64,000 nt of DNA from Curtobacterium sp. S6 (GTDB lineage: Bacteria; Actinomycetota; Actinomycetes; Actinomycetales; Micrococcaceae). Positions 10,255 through 18,002 of this stretch are shown here, one piece after another. A program made the position numbers and the translations under genes. The notes under the pieces are model-generated. The model was given only the letters and a program-made list of their open reading frames with translations. It was not told the DNA's origin and did no database searches. Position 1 is the stretch's first letter. Each line of letters begins with the position of its first letter. The stretch spans positions 434,001 to 498,000 of the forward strand of contig NZ_JHEL01000015.1 of NCBI RefSeq assembly GCF_000710345.2. Direction: 5' to 3'.

Positions 10255-10276
10255 CGGCCGCGTCATCTCGCGGCCG
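10255..10276 (-). terminator. Hairpin after the App1-like phosphatase gene
   Basis: An 8-bp perfect stem CGGCCGCG (10255-10262) / CGCGGCCG (10269-10276) with a 6-base loop lies 100 bp downstream of the phosphatase stop. There is no T-run, so its function as a terminator is only probable. Confidence 0.45.
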
Positions 10277-10375
10277 ATGCTTTCCTCGCGATCTTTCTGA
10301 CCCAGGAGTATCCACAGCCCGAAGGGAGAAAATTATTTCTGACACACCGGGACGCAGGCGTGTCGCGCCGGGAGG

Positions 10376-11476
10376 TTACAGAAGGTCGGTGCGCTTGAGC
10401 TTGTCGTGCAGGGTGGCGCCGTCGTTGGCTTCCATCCAGAGGGATCCCGCGGCAACTTCCCGGGCGCGATCGTCCCCCCAGACACGCCCCGAGGCAAGGA
10501 CGGATTCCCCCACCGTCAGGTTTCTGATGATGATCGCGGCGACGTGCTCCGGGTACCGCAGGGCGAAGCCGTTGTAGATGTCGGGATCGGACTGTCCGTC
10601 GTCGCCGATCAGGATCCACTTCATGTCCGGAAATTCGCGCGCCAGGCGGCGCAGGGAATTGACCTTGTGGGCCGCGCCGGATCGGAACCACCGGGTCCTA
10701 GTGGGGCCCCAATCGGTCAGTAGCAGGGTGCCTTCCGGATAGGCGTTCCGGGAGAGAAAACGCCGCAGGGTCGGGGCGACGTTCCACGCACCGGTGGACA
10801 GATACATGACCGGCGATCTCGGGTGGGCCCGGTGGATCCTCTCCAGGAGCACGGGCATACCGGGCGTGGGCATGCGGGCGTGCTCGCTCAGGACGAAGGA
10901 GTTCCACGCCGCCAGCAAGGGCCGCGGCAGGGCCGTGACCATGACCGTGTCGTCGACGTCGCAAATGATGCCGATCTTTTCATCCTCGGGAACCACGTAG
11001 ACGCTCGAGGAGACCGTCTCGGATCCGTCCATGCTCATGTGGACCTTGTGCACTCCCGGCTCAAGTTCGATGTCGAGGCACACGTCCAAGACCCCGCCGC
11101 GATCGGCCGCCACGCGGAAGTTCTGGCCGCCGATGGCCACATCGATCACCGCATTAGAGATCGGCACCGAGGTAAAGGAACGCCAGCCTCGGGCCGGGCT
11201 GCTGGCCCGCTGGTCGCCGGTAAAGCCTTCGGTGAGCTCGGAAAACAACATGGTCTTGTAGAGAGCTCGACCCAGCACCCTGACCCACCGGGTGCTCCCG
11301 TACCCGACGAAGGGAACGATCGCCGGTTCGTTTCCGGCTTTGATCGCCGATCGTTCGCGGCGCTCGTGAATACCGTCGGCAATGCGATAACCAAGGTTCA
11401 CTGCTTCGCGGCTCACCGACGGAGCGCGGCGCTTCTTGGGCTGATTCCGGCGAAAGCTGGGCCGATGAAAAGGCAT
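10376..11476 (-). CDS. App1-like phosphatase (DUF2183 family)
   Basis: A 366-residue HAD-type phosphatase of the family of yeast App1, which dephosphorylates phosphatidate; the bacterial substrate is unknown. The nucleophile motif DVDDTV is at about residues 193-198, and the Lys and Asp motifs are in AHKVNSLRRL and LIGDDGQSDPDIY. The N-terminal 30 residues are basic (HRPSFRRNQPKKRR), and the next 150 form the accessory beta domain of the family. There is no signal peptide, so it is likely cytoplasmic or bound to the inner membrane face. It is divergent from the DASS transporter, with 194 bp between them. Confidence 0.8.
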   Translation of the reverse strand: MPFHRPSFRRNQPKKRRAPSVSREAVNLGYRIADGIHERRERSAIKAGNEPAIVPFVGYGSTRWVRVLGRALYKTMLFSELTEGFTGDQRASSPARGWRSFTSVPISNAVIDVAIGGQNFRVAADRGGVLDVCLDIELEPGVHKVHMSMDGSETVSSSVYVVPEDEKIGIICDVDDTVMVTALPRPLLAAWNSFVLSEHARMPTPGMPVLLERIHRAHPRSPVMYLSTGAWNVAPTLRRFLSRNAYPEGTLLLTDWGPTRTRWFRSGAAHKVNSLRRLAREFPDMKWILIGDDGQSDPDIYNGFALRYPEHVAAIIIRNLTVGESVLASGRVWGDDRAREVAAGSLWMEANDGATLHDKLKRTDLL

Positions 11477-11670
11477 GTGTCCAGTTTGTCACAGCCTCCA
11501 CTCGAACCCGGCGCGGGCCGACACCCAGATGTGTCGAGAGGAACTCTCAATTTGCCCTTCTCAGGTCTTCTTGAGGGCCCCGATGGTCTTAAAGTCGAGG
11601 AGTCCCAACGCATCGACGGGCCTATCTCGCCGTACGTGAACCACGGAATACACCTGTGTAAGGAATCATC

Positions 11671-13134
11671 GTGAAGAGTCAGACCGCCGCTCCCCGCAAG
11701 GCCTCCGGCGCGGCGCGGAGCAGGACATCCATGACGATCAAGATCGCCCTGATCCTCGTCGTCACGATCGCCATCTATTGCATCCCATCCCCCGAGGGCG
11801 TCGACCCTCGCGGCATGCACATGGCCGGAATCTTCGTCGGCACGATCTTGGGACTGATCCTCCAGCCCCTGCCCACCGCCTCCGTGGCCGTGATCGGTCT
11901 CGCCGCGGCCATGATGACCGGCACCATGACCGCCGAGAAGGAAGCGCTCCAGGGATTCGGCAACTCCACGATTTGGCTCATCGTCGCCGCCTTCTTCATT
12001 GCCGACGGGTTCCTCATCACGGGCCTGGGCCGCCGCATCGCGTTGCTCTTCGTCTCGGCGCTGGGTCGATCGTCCCTGGGGCTGTCCTACGGCATGACGC
12101 TCACCGACCTCGTGCTGGCCCCGGCGACGCCGTCCAACACCGCACGCGCCGGCGGCGTGGTCTACCCGATTATCGCGTCGCTCGCCTCGGTCAACGGATC
12201 CGAGCCGACACCCGAGGAATCCCGCAAGCGCCTCGGGTCGTATCTCTCCCTGACAGCGGTCCAGGTCAATACGATCACCTCCGCGATGTTCGTGACGGCG
12301 ATGGCGGGCAACCCGTTGGCCGTCAGCTTCGCCTCTGCGCATCACGTGAACATCACCTGGGGCGGATGGGCCCTCGCCGCCCTGGTCCCGGGCCTCGTCT
12401 CCCTCGTGACGATGCCGTGGGTCATGTCGAAGATCTTCCCACCGACCCTCAAGAAGACGCCCGAAGCCCCCGCTCAGGCACGGGCCCAACTCAAAGAGCT
12501 CGGACCGATGTCACGCGGGGAATGGATCATGCTGGCCACCTTCGTGGTGCTGCTGCTCCTGTGGGTCCTCGGTACCACGCTGGGCGTCAACGCGACCGCG
12601 GCGGCCTTCTTCGGTATCGCGATCCTCCTGGTGACCAAGGTGTTGACGTGGAAAGACATGGCGGCGAATTCCGGCGCCTGGTCCACGCTGATCTTCTTTT
12701 CGGTGCTCGTGGGCATGGCCACGCACCTCAATACCCTCGGCGTCATCTCCTGGATCGGAAAGTCGGTCGGTACCGTCGTGGGCGGGATGCCGTGGCCCCT
12801 GGCCTTCGCCATCCTGGCGCTCGTGTATTTCTACGTCCACTATTTCTTCGCCTCAAACACCGCTCAGGTGGTGGCGATGTATTCGGTCTTCCTGGGAGCA
12901 GCGATCGGCGTCGGCGCACCGCCGATGTTCGCGGCGCTGGCCTTCGGCTTCATGGGGAACCTCATCGGTGGGTTGACCCACTACGCTTCGGGCCCCGCCG
13001 GCGTGATCTTCGGATCGGGCTACGTCAAGACCGCCGAATGGTTCAAGGTCGGCTTCATCGCCTCGGTGGTCAACATCCTGATCTGGACCGTTGTCGGAAG
13101 CGGCTGGATGTACGTGATCGGGATGTGGGATTGA
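11671..13134 (+). CDS. DASS-family anion:sodium symporter
   Basis: A 487-residue membrane protein of the divalent anion:Na+ symporter family (dicarboxylates, citrate, sulfate). Around twelve hydrophobic segments follow a 25-residue basic N terminus. The family's two anion-binding loops can be seen in PATPSNTARAGG (about residue 151) and in the FASNTAQVVA segment (about 395). The GTG at 11671 has AAGGA 8 bases upstream. The substrate is not determined by the sequence. It lies 38 bp upstream of the MntR-like gene in the same direction, so the two may be cotranscribed. Confidence 0.85.
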   Translation: MKSQTAAPRKASGAARSRTSMTIKIALILVVTIAIYCIPSPEGVDPRGMHMAGIFVGTILGLILQPLPTASVAVIGLAAAMMTGTMTAEKEALQGFGNSTIWLIVAAFFIADGFLITGLGRRIALLFVSALGRSSLGLSYGMTLTDLVLAPATPSNTARAGGVVYPIIASLASVNGSEPTPEESRKRLGSYLSLTAVQVNTITSAMFVTAMAGNPLAVSFASAHHVNITWGGWALAALVPGLVSLVTMPWVMSKIFPPTLKKTPEAPAQARAQLKELGPMSRGEWIMLATFVVLLLLWVLGTTLGVNATAAAFFGIAILLVTKVLTWKDMAANSGAWSTLIFFSVLVGMATHLNTLGVISWIGKSVGTVVGGMPWPLAFAILALVYFYVHYFFASNTAQVVAMYSVFLGAAIGVGAPPMFAALAFGFMGNLIGGLTHYASGPAGVIFGSGYVKTAEWFKVGFIASVVNILIWTVVGSGWMYVIGMWD

Positions 13135-13172
13135 CCTGGCCAGACGAGCACGGCCCCGCCGATTCTCGTACC

Positions 13173-13859
13173 ATGACACGTATGTCCGTCTCTTCGCTGA
13201 CCGAAAGCACGCAGAACTATCTCAAGACCATCTGGGCTCTGAACGAATGGTCCGATGCCGCCGTGACGGCGTCAGCGATCTCCCAGGCAACGGGGTTGCG
13301 CCTGTCCTCCGTCTCCGACGCCGTGCGTAAGCTGACGTCTCAGGGGTTCCTGGCTCACGCCCCGTATGGGGCCGTCTCCCTCACCGAGACCGGTCGTTCG
13401 CACGCGGTCGCCATGATTCGCCGGCACCGACTGCTGGAGACCTTCCTCGTGGAAACCCTGGGCTACACCTGGGACCAGGTCCACGAGGAGGCCGAGGTCC
13501 TCGAACACTCCGTATCCGACTTCATGATCCAACGCATCGACGACCTGCTCGGGCATCCGACGCGAGACCCCCACGGGGACCCCATTCCCTCCCCCGAGGG
13601 CGCCGTCGACGCCCCCGAGGCCCACCGGCTTTCGGAGGTCACCGGGGACGGCGTCGTCGTCGTCGAGAGAATCTCGGACGCCGACCCTCAGTTGCTCCAA
13701 TATTTTTCCAGCCAGGGGGTCTCGGTGGGTTCCCGCCTCACGGTCACGCCGGGTGCGCCGTACTCAGGCGGGGTGGACGTGGTCGTGGTGGACGCGGGCG
13801 TGACGCTATCGCTCGGCGTGCAAGCCACGGATGCCGTGTTCGTCTCCGCGGAAAGCTAG
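13173..13859 (+). CDS. mntR: DtxR/MntR-family metal-dependent regulator
   Basis: A 228-residue regulator with an N-terminal winged helix (residues 8-65, VTASAISQATGLRLSSVSDAVRKL), a metal-binding dimerisation domain (RRHRLLETFLVETLGYTWDQVHEEAEVLEHSVS) and a C-terminal SH3-like FeoA domain (about 150-228). This is the DtxR layout. The Mn/Zn ABC importer directly next to it suggests a manganese sensor, though a DtxR/IdeR-type iron role cannot be excluded. No Shine-Dalgarno lies before the ATG at 13173, so it may be leaderless or coupled to the upstream gene; a second ATG is at 13182. It converges on the importer genes. Confidence 0.85.
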   Translation: MTRMSVSSLTESTQNYLKTIWALNEWSDAAVTASAISQATGLRLSSVSDAVRKLTSQGFLAHAPYGAVSLTETGRSHAVAMIRRHRLLETFLVETLGYTWDQVHEEAEVLEHSVSDFMIQRIDDLLGHPTRDPHGDPIPSPEGAVDAPEAHRLSEVTGDGVVVVERISDADPQLLQYFSSQGVSVGSRLTVTPGAPYSGGVDVVVVDAGVTLSLGVQATDAVFVSAES

Positions 13860-13876
13860 GTCTCCTGGCGGCTTGC

Positions 13877-13891
13877 CCTCACCGGGTGAGG
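13877..13891. terminator. Short hairpin between mntR and the importer operon
   Basis: CCTCAC (13877-13882) and GTGAGG (13886-13891) form a tight stem within a larger one, CCTGGCGG near 13864 pairing with CCGCCAGG near 13909. It lies between the convergent regulator and permease genes and overlaps the end of the permease gene. Confidence 0.5.
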
Positions 13892-13897
13892 CGCGCG

Positions 13898-14770
13898 TCA
13901 TGCCTGCTCCGCCAGGGAACCGACTCGCCGACGCCGAAGGGCCTTGGCGAGCACCCCGTCCCGCGGTCCCGCGAGATAGACCAATGCAAAAAGGATGCCC
14001 TGGCACAGGACCACCATCCCGCCGGAGGAGGTGTCCTGGTAGTAACTCACGTAGAGCCCCACGAGAGAACTCACGGCGGAGGTCAACGGGGCGATCCAGA
14101 GCATGCGCGACATCCGGTCCGTCAGGAGTCGCGCCGTGGCGCCGGGGATGATGAGCATCGCAACGACCAGGACCACACCGACGGCTTGTAGCGCAACGAC
14201 GCAGGTCAGCGCCAGCACGCCAAGCAGGATGCCGCCGAGGACCTTAGGATTCAGGCCGACCGTTCGGGCGTGCCCCGGATCGAATGCGTAGAGCGTCAGG
14301 TCCCTCCGTTTCAGGACCAACACCAGCAGACAGACGATCGACAAGATCGCCACCTGAATCACGTCCGAGGGCGATACCCCGAGCAGATTCCCGAAGATGA
14401 TGTGGTTGAGATCCACTTGGGAAGGCGTCACGGAGACCATCACGAGCCCGAGCGCAAAGAGCGTCGTGAACACGATGCCGATCGCGGCGTCTTCTTTGAC
14501 CCGGGACGTCTCCTTGACTCCCCCGATGAGGGCCACGGCGAGTATCCCGAAGACCGCCGCGCCCACGGCAAAGGGAAGCCCGAAGATATAGGACAGGACC
14601 ACACCGGGCAAGACCGCGTGGGACACGGCGTCGCCCAGGAGGGCCCAGCCCGTCAGGACCAGCCAGCACGACAAGACCGCGCAGAGCACGGCGGCCAAGA
14701 GTGTCGCCTCGATGGCCCGCAGCATGAAGCCGTACTGAAAAGGCTCGAGAAGTAGCTCGACGAAATGCAT
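13898..14770 (-). CDS. mntB: Manganese/zinc ABC transporter permease
   Basis: A 290-residue permease of the ABC-3 family (MntB/ZnuB/PsaC type) with about eight hydrophobic helices. Typical segments are GWALLGDAVSHAVLPGVVL (residues 42-60), SQVDLNHIIFGNLLGV (about 117) and VGVVLVVAMLIIPGATARLL. It is the membrane channel of the importer coded by the two genes upstream. The ATG at 14770 lies directly after the stop of the ATPase gene, so the two are translationally coupled. The C terminus is short and basic. Metal specificity rests on context (MntR-like neighbour). Confidence 0.9.
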   Translation of the reverse strand: MHFVELLLEPFQYGFMLRAIEATLLAAVLCAVLSCWLVLTGWALLGDAVSHAVLPGVVLSYIFGLPFAVGAAVFGILAVALIGGVKETSRVKEDAAIGIVFTTLFALGLVMVSVTPSQVDLNHIIFGNLLGVSPSDVIQVAILSIVCLLVLVLKRRDLTLYAFDPGHARTVGLNPKVLGGILLGVLALTCVVALQAVGVVLVVAMLIIPGATARLLTDRMSRMLWIAPLTSAVSSLVGLYVSYYQDTSSGGMVVLCQGILFALVYLAGPRDGVLAKALRRRRVGSLAEQA

Positions 14771-15496
14771 TTATTCTCCCCCAAAGGCCAGCGCCAAATT
14801 CTCGGGCTGAAGGACCTCGCCCGGCGTGCCCCGGAAAACGACGCGGCCACGCAGGAGGATGGCCTCGTCGGCCAGGCGCGCGATGTTCTCGACGTCGTGC
14901 ACGGTGATCAATACGGCGACCCCCTCGGCCGCCATGCCTCGAAGCACCTCGATCATCGTCCCGGCCGACACGCGATCCACGCCGGCGAACGGCTCGTCGA
15001 GGAGGAGCACCTGCGCTTCCTGGGCCAGGGCGCGGGCCAAAAAGGCCCTCTTCTTCTGACCGCCGGACAGCTGGCCGATCTGGCGTTGCGCAAATTCGGT
15101 GAGTCCAACCTTCGCAAGTGCCCGCTCTCCCGCTTCCCGATCCGCGCTACGCGGGGCTCGCGTCATGCCCATGGCTCCGTACCGACCCATCATGACGACG
15201 TCCCAGACGGATACGGGAAATTCCCAGTCGACGGCCTCGGACTGCGGCATATACCCGAGCAGCCCGCGTTTAAGGGCATCGCGCACGCTCTCCCCCTGGA
15301 TCCTGACCTTCCCGGTCGTGGGCCGCACGGTCCCACTGATCGCCTTGAAGAGCGTGGACTTGCCCGAGCCGTTCATCCCGAGGACTGCACAGACCGTTCC
15401 CGGCCCGAGGGTTAGGTCTACGCCTTCCAACGCCCGGTTGGAGCCGTAATCCACGGTCAGGCTCGAGACGTCGAGGGCTGCCGCCGAACCGGTCAT
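14771..15496 (-). CDS. Manganese/zinc ABC transporter ATP-binding protein
   Basis: A 241-residue ATPase that powers the importer. Walker A GMNGSGKST is at about residues 39-47, the signature QLSGGQKKRA at about 140, Walker B VLLLDEPFAGVD at about 163, and the switch His is in VLITVHDVENI. It matches the metal-ABC ATPase subfamily, with the GYMPQSEAVDWEFPVSVWDVV segment typical of Mn/Zn systems. It overlaps the end of the substrate-binding-protein gene by 4 bp. Confidence 0.9.
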   Translation of the reverse strand: MTGSAAALDVSSLTVDYGSNRALEGVDLTLGPGTVCAVLGMNGSGKSTLFKAISGTVRPTTGKVRIQGESVRDALKRGLLGYMPQSEAVDWEFPVSVWDVVMMGRYGAMGMTRAPRSADREAGERALAKVGLTEFAQRQIGQLSGGQKKRAFLARALAQEAQVLLLDEPFAGVDRVSAGTMIEVLRGMAAEGVAVLITVHDVENIARLADEAILLRGRVVFRGTPGEVLQPENLALAFGGE

Positions 15497-16485
15497 TTCT
15501 TGGCGCCCGTCAGTGCGGACGCGATCGTCTCGGTGTCGTAGGTCAGCAGGTCCAGGTACGTCGGCACGGGGCCGTCCGCGTCGGACAGCGAGTCGACGTA
15601 GAGCGTGCCACCGAACTCGGCCCCCGAGGACCGAACAACCTGCTGCATCGTCTTATCTGACACGGTGGATTCGCAGAATACCGCCCGGGTACCGCTGTCT
15701 TTGACGTCGCGGGCCACATCGGAGACGTGCTGTGCCGAAGGTTGGGAATCCGAGTTGACCGCCCAGAGATATTCCTCGGAGAGCCCGGCGTCGTGGGCCA
15801 GGTACGAGAAGGCTCCCTCGCAGGTCACGAGCTTCCTCTGGTTCTCCGGGATCTCGTGCAGACGAGAGGTCAGGCGCCCGTGAATGTCGTCGAGCTTGTT
15901 CTTGTAGTCCTCGGCATTCCGCCGAAAATCGTCCCGGTGTTCGGGATCGAGGTCCGACAGGGCCTTTTCGATGTTGTCGGCGTATTTTTCACCGGCGACG
16001 GGGCTCATCCACGCGTGGGGATTCGGTTTTCCCTTGCCTTCGCCCTCCTCGATGCTGATCGGCTGAACACCGTCCGACGCCGTGACCTTGGGCGCGTCGG
16101 CGTCCTGGGTAAACTTCTCGAACCACGCCTCGAGGTTCATTCCGTTCTCCAAGATCAAGTCCGCCTGAGAGGCCTTTTTGATGTCTTCGGGGGTCGGCTC
16201 GTACTCGTGGATTTCCGCGCCGGGCTTGGTAATCGATTCGACCTTGACGTGGTCCCCCGCGATCGTCTGCGCCATATCCGCCAACACGGTGAACGTGGTG
16301 AGCACGACGGGCTTGTCGTGACGCTCGGCCTTGGGCGTGCCCTGACCCGAGCAGGCGGTCGCGAGCAGCGGCAGGCTCAGCGTCGCCAGCACCATGGCCG
16401 TGCGACGGCGTCGCCGGCGTCGCTCTGCGACCTGGCCTGAGGGCAGGGAGGATCCGGCTTCATCAACATGTTCGGTGGCGTTCAT
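15493..16485 (-). CDS. Manganese/zinc ABC transporter substrate-binding lipoprotein
   Basis: A 330-residue cluster A-I (ZnuA/PsaA/MntC) binding protein. After an unusually long N region with seven consecutive arginines (residues 22-28) comes a hydrophobic segment and the lipobox LATAC, with Cys45 as the anchored residue. Metal ligands expected from the family are visible: His in AEIHEYEPTPED, His in PNPHAWMSP, a Glu in the FCESTVSDKT segment and Asp in LYVDSLSD. There is no His-rich loop as in zinc-specific ZnuA, which slightly favours manganese. The ATG at 16485 has GAAGGATA just upstream; an earlier in-frame GTG is less likely. First gene of the importer operon. Confidence 0.88.
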   Translation of the reverse strand: MNATEHVDEAGSSLPSGQVAERRRRRRRTAMVLATLSLPLLATACSGQGTPKAERHDKPVVLTTFTVLADMAQTIAGDHVKVESITKPGAEIHEYEPTPEDIKKASQADLILENGMNLEAWFEKFTQDADAPKVTASDGVQPISIEEGEGKGKPNPHAWMSPVAGEKYADNIEKALSDLDPEHRDDFRRNAEDYKNKLDDIHGRLTSRLHEIPENQRKLVTCEGAFSYLAHDAGLSEEYLWAVNSDSQPSAQHVSDVARDVKDSGTRAVFCESTVSDKTMQQVVRSSGAEFGGTLYVDSLSDADGPVPTYLDLLTYDTETIASALTGAKK

Positions 16486-16493
16486 AGGGAAAA

Positions 16494-16590
16494 TATCCTT
16501 CTCGGATAACGAGGACTGATGTACGGCGGGTGAGCCGCCCACAAGGCCTAGCTGGATCGTGTTATGGCTGACGCAGGGAACTCACCCGCC
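16494..16590 (-). promoter_or_regulatory. Structured leader of the Mn/Zn importer operon
   Basis: The region before the binding-protein gene holds a 10-bp perfect inverted repeat, GGCGGGTGAG (16525-16534) with CTCACCCGCC (16581-16590), and a smaller palindrome TATCC-N5-GGATA (16494-16508) that covers the ribosome-binding site. Either could be an MntR operator or an RNA control element; neither matches a consensus I can name. The remaining bases to 16730 show nothing clear. Confidence 0.35.
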
Positions 16591-16730
16591 AGGAACATCA
16601 TAAGTACGCCCTGCCGAACAATCCAGTTTTCCAAAGAAGAACACCATTCGTGTCCGGGACGACGTACGCCCCCTTCAGCTGACCTCCCACCGGGGACCGC
16701 CCGTCGCACACGGTTCCAACCCCGGGTACG

Positions 16731-16768
16731 CAAAAGGCCGGCATCGCTTTCGCGATGCCGGCCTTTTG
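16731..16768 (-). terminator. Terminator after tRNA-Ala (first copy)
   Basis: A perfect 17-bp stem (16731-16747 with 16752-16768) with a 4-base loop, starting 9 bp after the tRNA 3' end and ending in a CTTTTG-type tail. Confidence 0.85.
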
Positions 16769-16776
16769 CCGTTGAG

Positions 16777-16849
16777 TGGAGCTGAGGGGACTCGAACCCC
16801 TGACCCTCTGCATGCCATGCAGATGCGCTACCAGCTGCGCCACAGCCCC
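16777..16849 (-). tRNA. tRNA-Ala (anticodon GGC)
   Basis: A 73-nt cloverleaf beginning GGGGCTG and ending CAGCTCCA. The anticodon stem TCTGC/GCAGA encloses the loop ATGGCAT, giving anticodon GGC. The acceptor stem has the G3:U70 wobble pair that identifies alanine tRNA. CCA is not encoded. It is identical to the copy at 17357-17429. Confidence 0.97.
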
Positions 16850-16868
16850 AAGAACTTGATCAGTGTAG

Positions 16869-16911
16869 CAAGGCTCGCCCCGAGAAGGGTAATCGAACCT
16901 GGCGAGCCTTG
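16869..16911 (-). terminator. Large-loop hairpin after the MhuD-like gene
   Basis: An 11-bp perfect stem, CAAGGCTCGCC (16869-16879) with GGCGAGCCTTG (16901-16911), with a 21-base loop, begins 12 bp after the stop codon. A TACACT hexamer on the minus strand (16862-16867) beside it may be the -10 element of the downstream tRNA-Ala. Confidence 0.5.
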
Positions 16912-16923
16912 CCGCCGTAGAGA

Positions 16924-17208
16924 TCAGTCCAGGTCCACGACCTCGAATTCCAGCATGCCTTCCGAAGTGGACACGGTGGATTTAGGGTCCCGAGGTGTCC
17001 TCTGCGACGCCCATGCCTGGAAACTCTCCTCATCCGCCCACCGGGTGATGACGAAGTATTCCTTTTGCTCACCGGCCGGGCGAAGCAACTCGAACCCTTC
17101 GAAACCGGGAGCCGAATCCACGGAATGCTTGCGTTCCGCAAAGCGGTGTTCGAGTTCCTGGCCCGCGCCTTCTGGGACCGACAACTTATTGATCTTGACG
17201 ACGGTCAT
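16924..17208 (-). CDS. MhuD-like antibiotic biosynthesis monooxygenase (ABM) domain protein
   Basis: A 94-residue ferredoxin-like ABM-domain protein that closely resembles mycobacterial MhuD, a heme-degrading monooxygenase, along most of its length (VVKINKLSVPEGAGQELE, APGFEGFELLRP, ADEESFQAW). Asn7 and Trp66, which MhuD uses at the heme, are present at the same positions. The heme-ligand histidine (His75 in MhuD) is missing: the loop after Trp66 reads ASQRTPRDPKST, with no His. It may therefore not degrade heme, or may act on another substrate. The ATG at 17208 has a strong AAGGAGG 6 bases upstream. It lies alone between two identical tRNA-Ala genes, all on the same strand. Confidence 0.8.
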   Translation of the reverse strand: MTVVKINKLSVPEGAGQELEHRFAERKHSVDSAPGFEGFELLRPAGEQKEYFVITRWADEESFQAWASQRTPRDPKSTVSTSEGMLEFEVVDLD

Positions 17209-17318
17209 GTCTGCCTCCTTGTGTCTGCCGACACTCTCAGCATATTCCGGCACTGAGGGGCCAACCATGTCCTGGGTCACTGTCAAAACCACGGCACGGT
17301 GGAGCGGGAAGCACAAAA

Positions 17319-17348
17319 AAGTACCCCGCCCAGATGGACGGGGTACTT
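17319..17348 (-). terminator. Rho-independent terminator after tRNA-Ala (second copy)
   Basis: The stem AAGTACCCCG (17319-17328) / CGGGGTACTT (17339-17348) is followed on the minus strand by a run of six T. It begins 9 bp after the tRNA 3' end. Confidence 0.9.
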
Positions 17349-17356
17349 CTTGCCGG

Positions 17357-17429
17357 TGGAGCTGAGGGGACTCGAACCCCTGACCCTCTGCATGCCATGC
17401 AGATGCGCTACCAGCTGCGCCACAGCCCC
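17357..17429 (-). tRNA. tRNA-Ala (anticodon GGC), second copy
   Basis: Identical in all 73 nt to the tRNA at 16777-16849, with anticodon GGC, the G3:U70 pair and no encoded CCA. It has its own promoter and terminator. Confidence 0.97.
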
Positions 17430-17480
17430 AAACGATGATCCCGAGGATCATCTTCGGTGTTACCTCGCGGCAACTCCTCT

Positions 17481-17510
17481 ACTATACGAGAGCCGATCCA
17501 GCCTGCGCAA
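17481..17510 (-). promoter_or_regulatory. Promoter of the upstream tRNA-Ala gene
   Basis: On the minus strand a -35 TTGCGC (17505-17510) and a -10 TATAGT (17481-17486) are 18 bp apart and lie about 50 bp before the tRNA. Confidence 0.6.
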
Positions 17511-17545
17511 ATCCGTAGCGAGTGATCTACCCCACCAGGAAGGCT

Positions 17546-17971
17546 TTAGGACTTCGGCTCAGGTGCCAGCTCCGAGGCTTCGGGAAGTTCTCCGACTTCC
17601 TCGACCTCGTTCTCCACACCCAGCGGGATGCGGGGTGCGTCCGCCCAGAGCCGGTCGAGGGCGTAGAACGCGCGCTCTTCCTCGTGCTGAACGTGCACCA
17701 CGATGTCGCCGAAGTCCAGCAGAACCCAGCGGCCACCGGACTTCCCCTCGCGACGAATCGGCTTGAGGTCCTTCTGTTCCCGCAGCTGGTCCTCGACCTC
17801 GTCCACGATCGCGTCCACGAGTCTTTCGTTCGATGCGGAGACGATCAGGAAACCGTCGATGAGCCCCATGATTTCAGAGACGTCATACGCGTTCAGTTGG
17901 GTAGCTTGTTTCGATTCGGCGGCCTGGGCCGCCAAGATGATGGCATCTATGGATTCTTGCGTTGCGGTCAT
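17546..17971 (-). CDS. rsfS: Ribosome silencing factor RsfS (Iojap/YbeB family)
   Basis: A 141-residue protein that binds L14 of the large ribosomal subunit and prevents subunit joining when nutrients are short. The family core is complete in residues 20-115 (DVSEIMGLIDGFLIVSASNER, GGRWVLLDFGDIVVHVQHEEER). The C-terminal 25 residues are acidic and rich in Glu and Pro. The ATG at 17971 is preceded by AAAGGA. It ends the leftward nadD-rsfS series. Confidence 0.93.
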   Translation of the reverse strand: MTATQESIDAIILAAQAAESKQATQLNAYDVSEIMGLIDGFLIVSASNERLVDAIVDEVEDQLREQKDLKPIRREGKSGGRWVLLDFGDIVVHVQHEEERAFYALDRLWADAPRIPLGVENEVEEVGELPEASELAPEPKS

Positions 17972-18002
17972 GGCGTCCTTTCGGGACTGAGATGAGCGAT
18001 CG

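Noticed and set aside
10205-10320. DnaA-box-like sequences TTATCCCCA (about 10208) and GTATCCACA (about 10309) near the nrd promoter.
   Set aside because: Each differs from the consensus, they are only two, and no origin features surround them.
11778-13172. An open frame that would fuse a 465-residue extension to the MntR-like protein.
   Set aside because: The extension runs out of frame through the DASS gene and is full of Arg, Gly and Pro. The regulator clearly starts at about 13173.
16869-16911. A tRNA-like T-arm (GGTTCGATTACCC) in the loop of the hairpin near the first tRNA-Ala.
   Set aside because: No other tRNA part can be folded around it, so it is probably chance.
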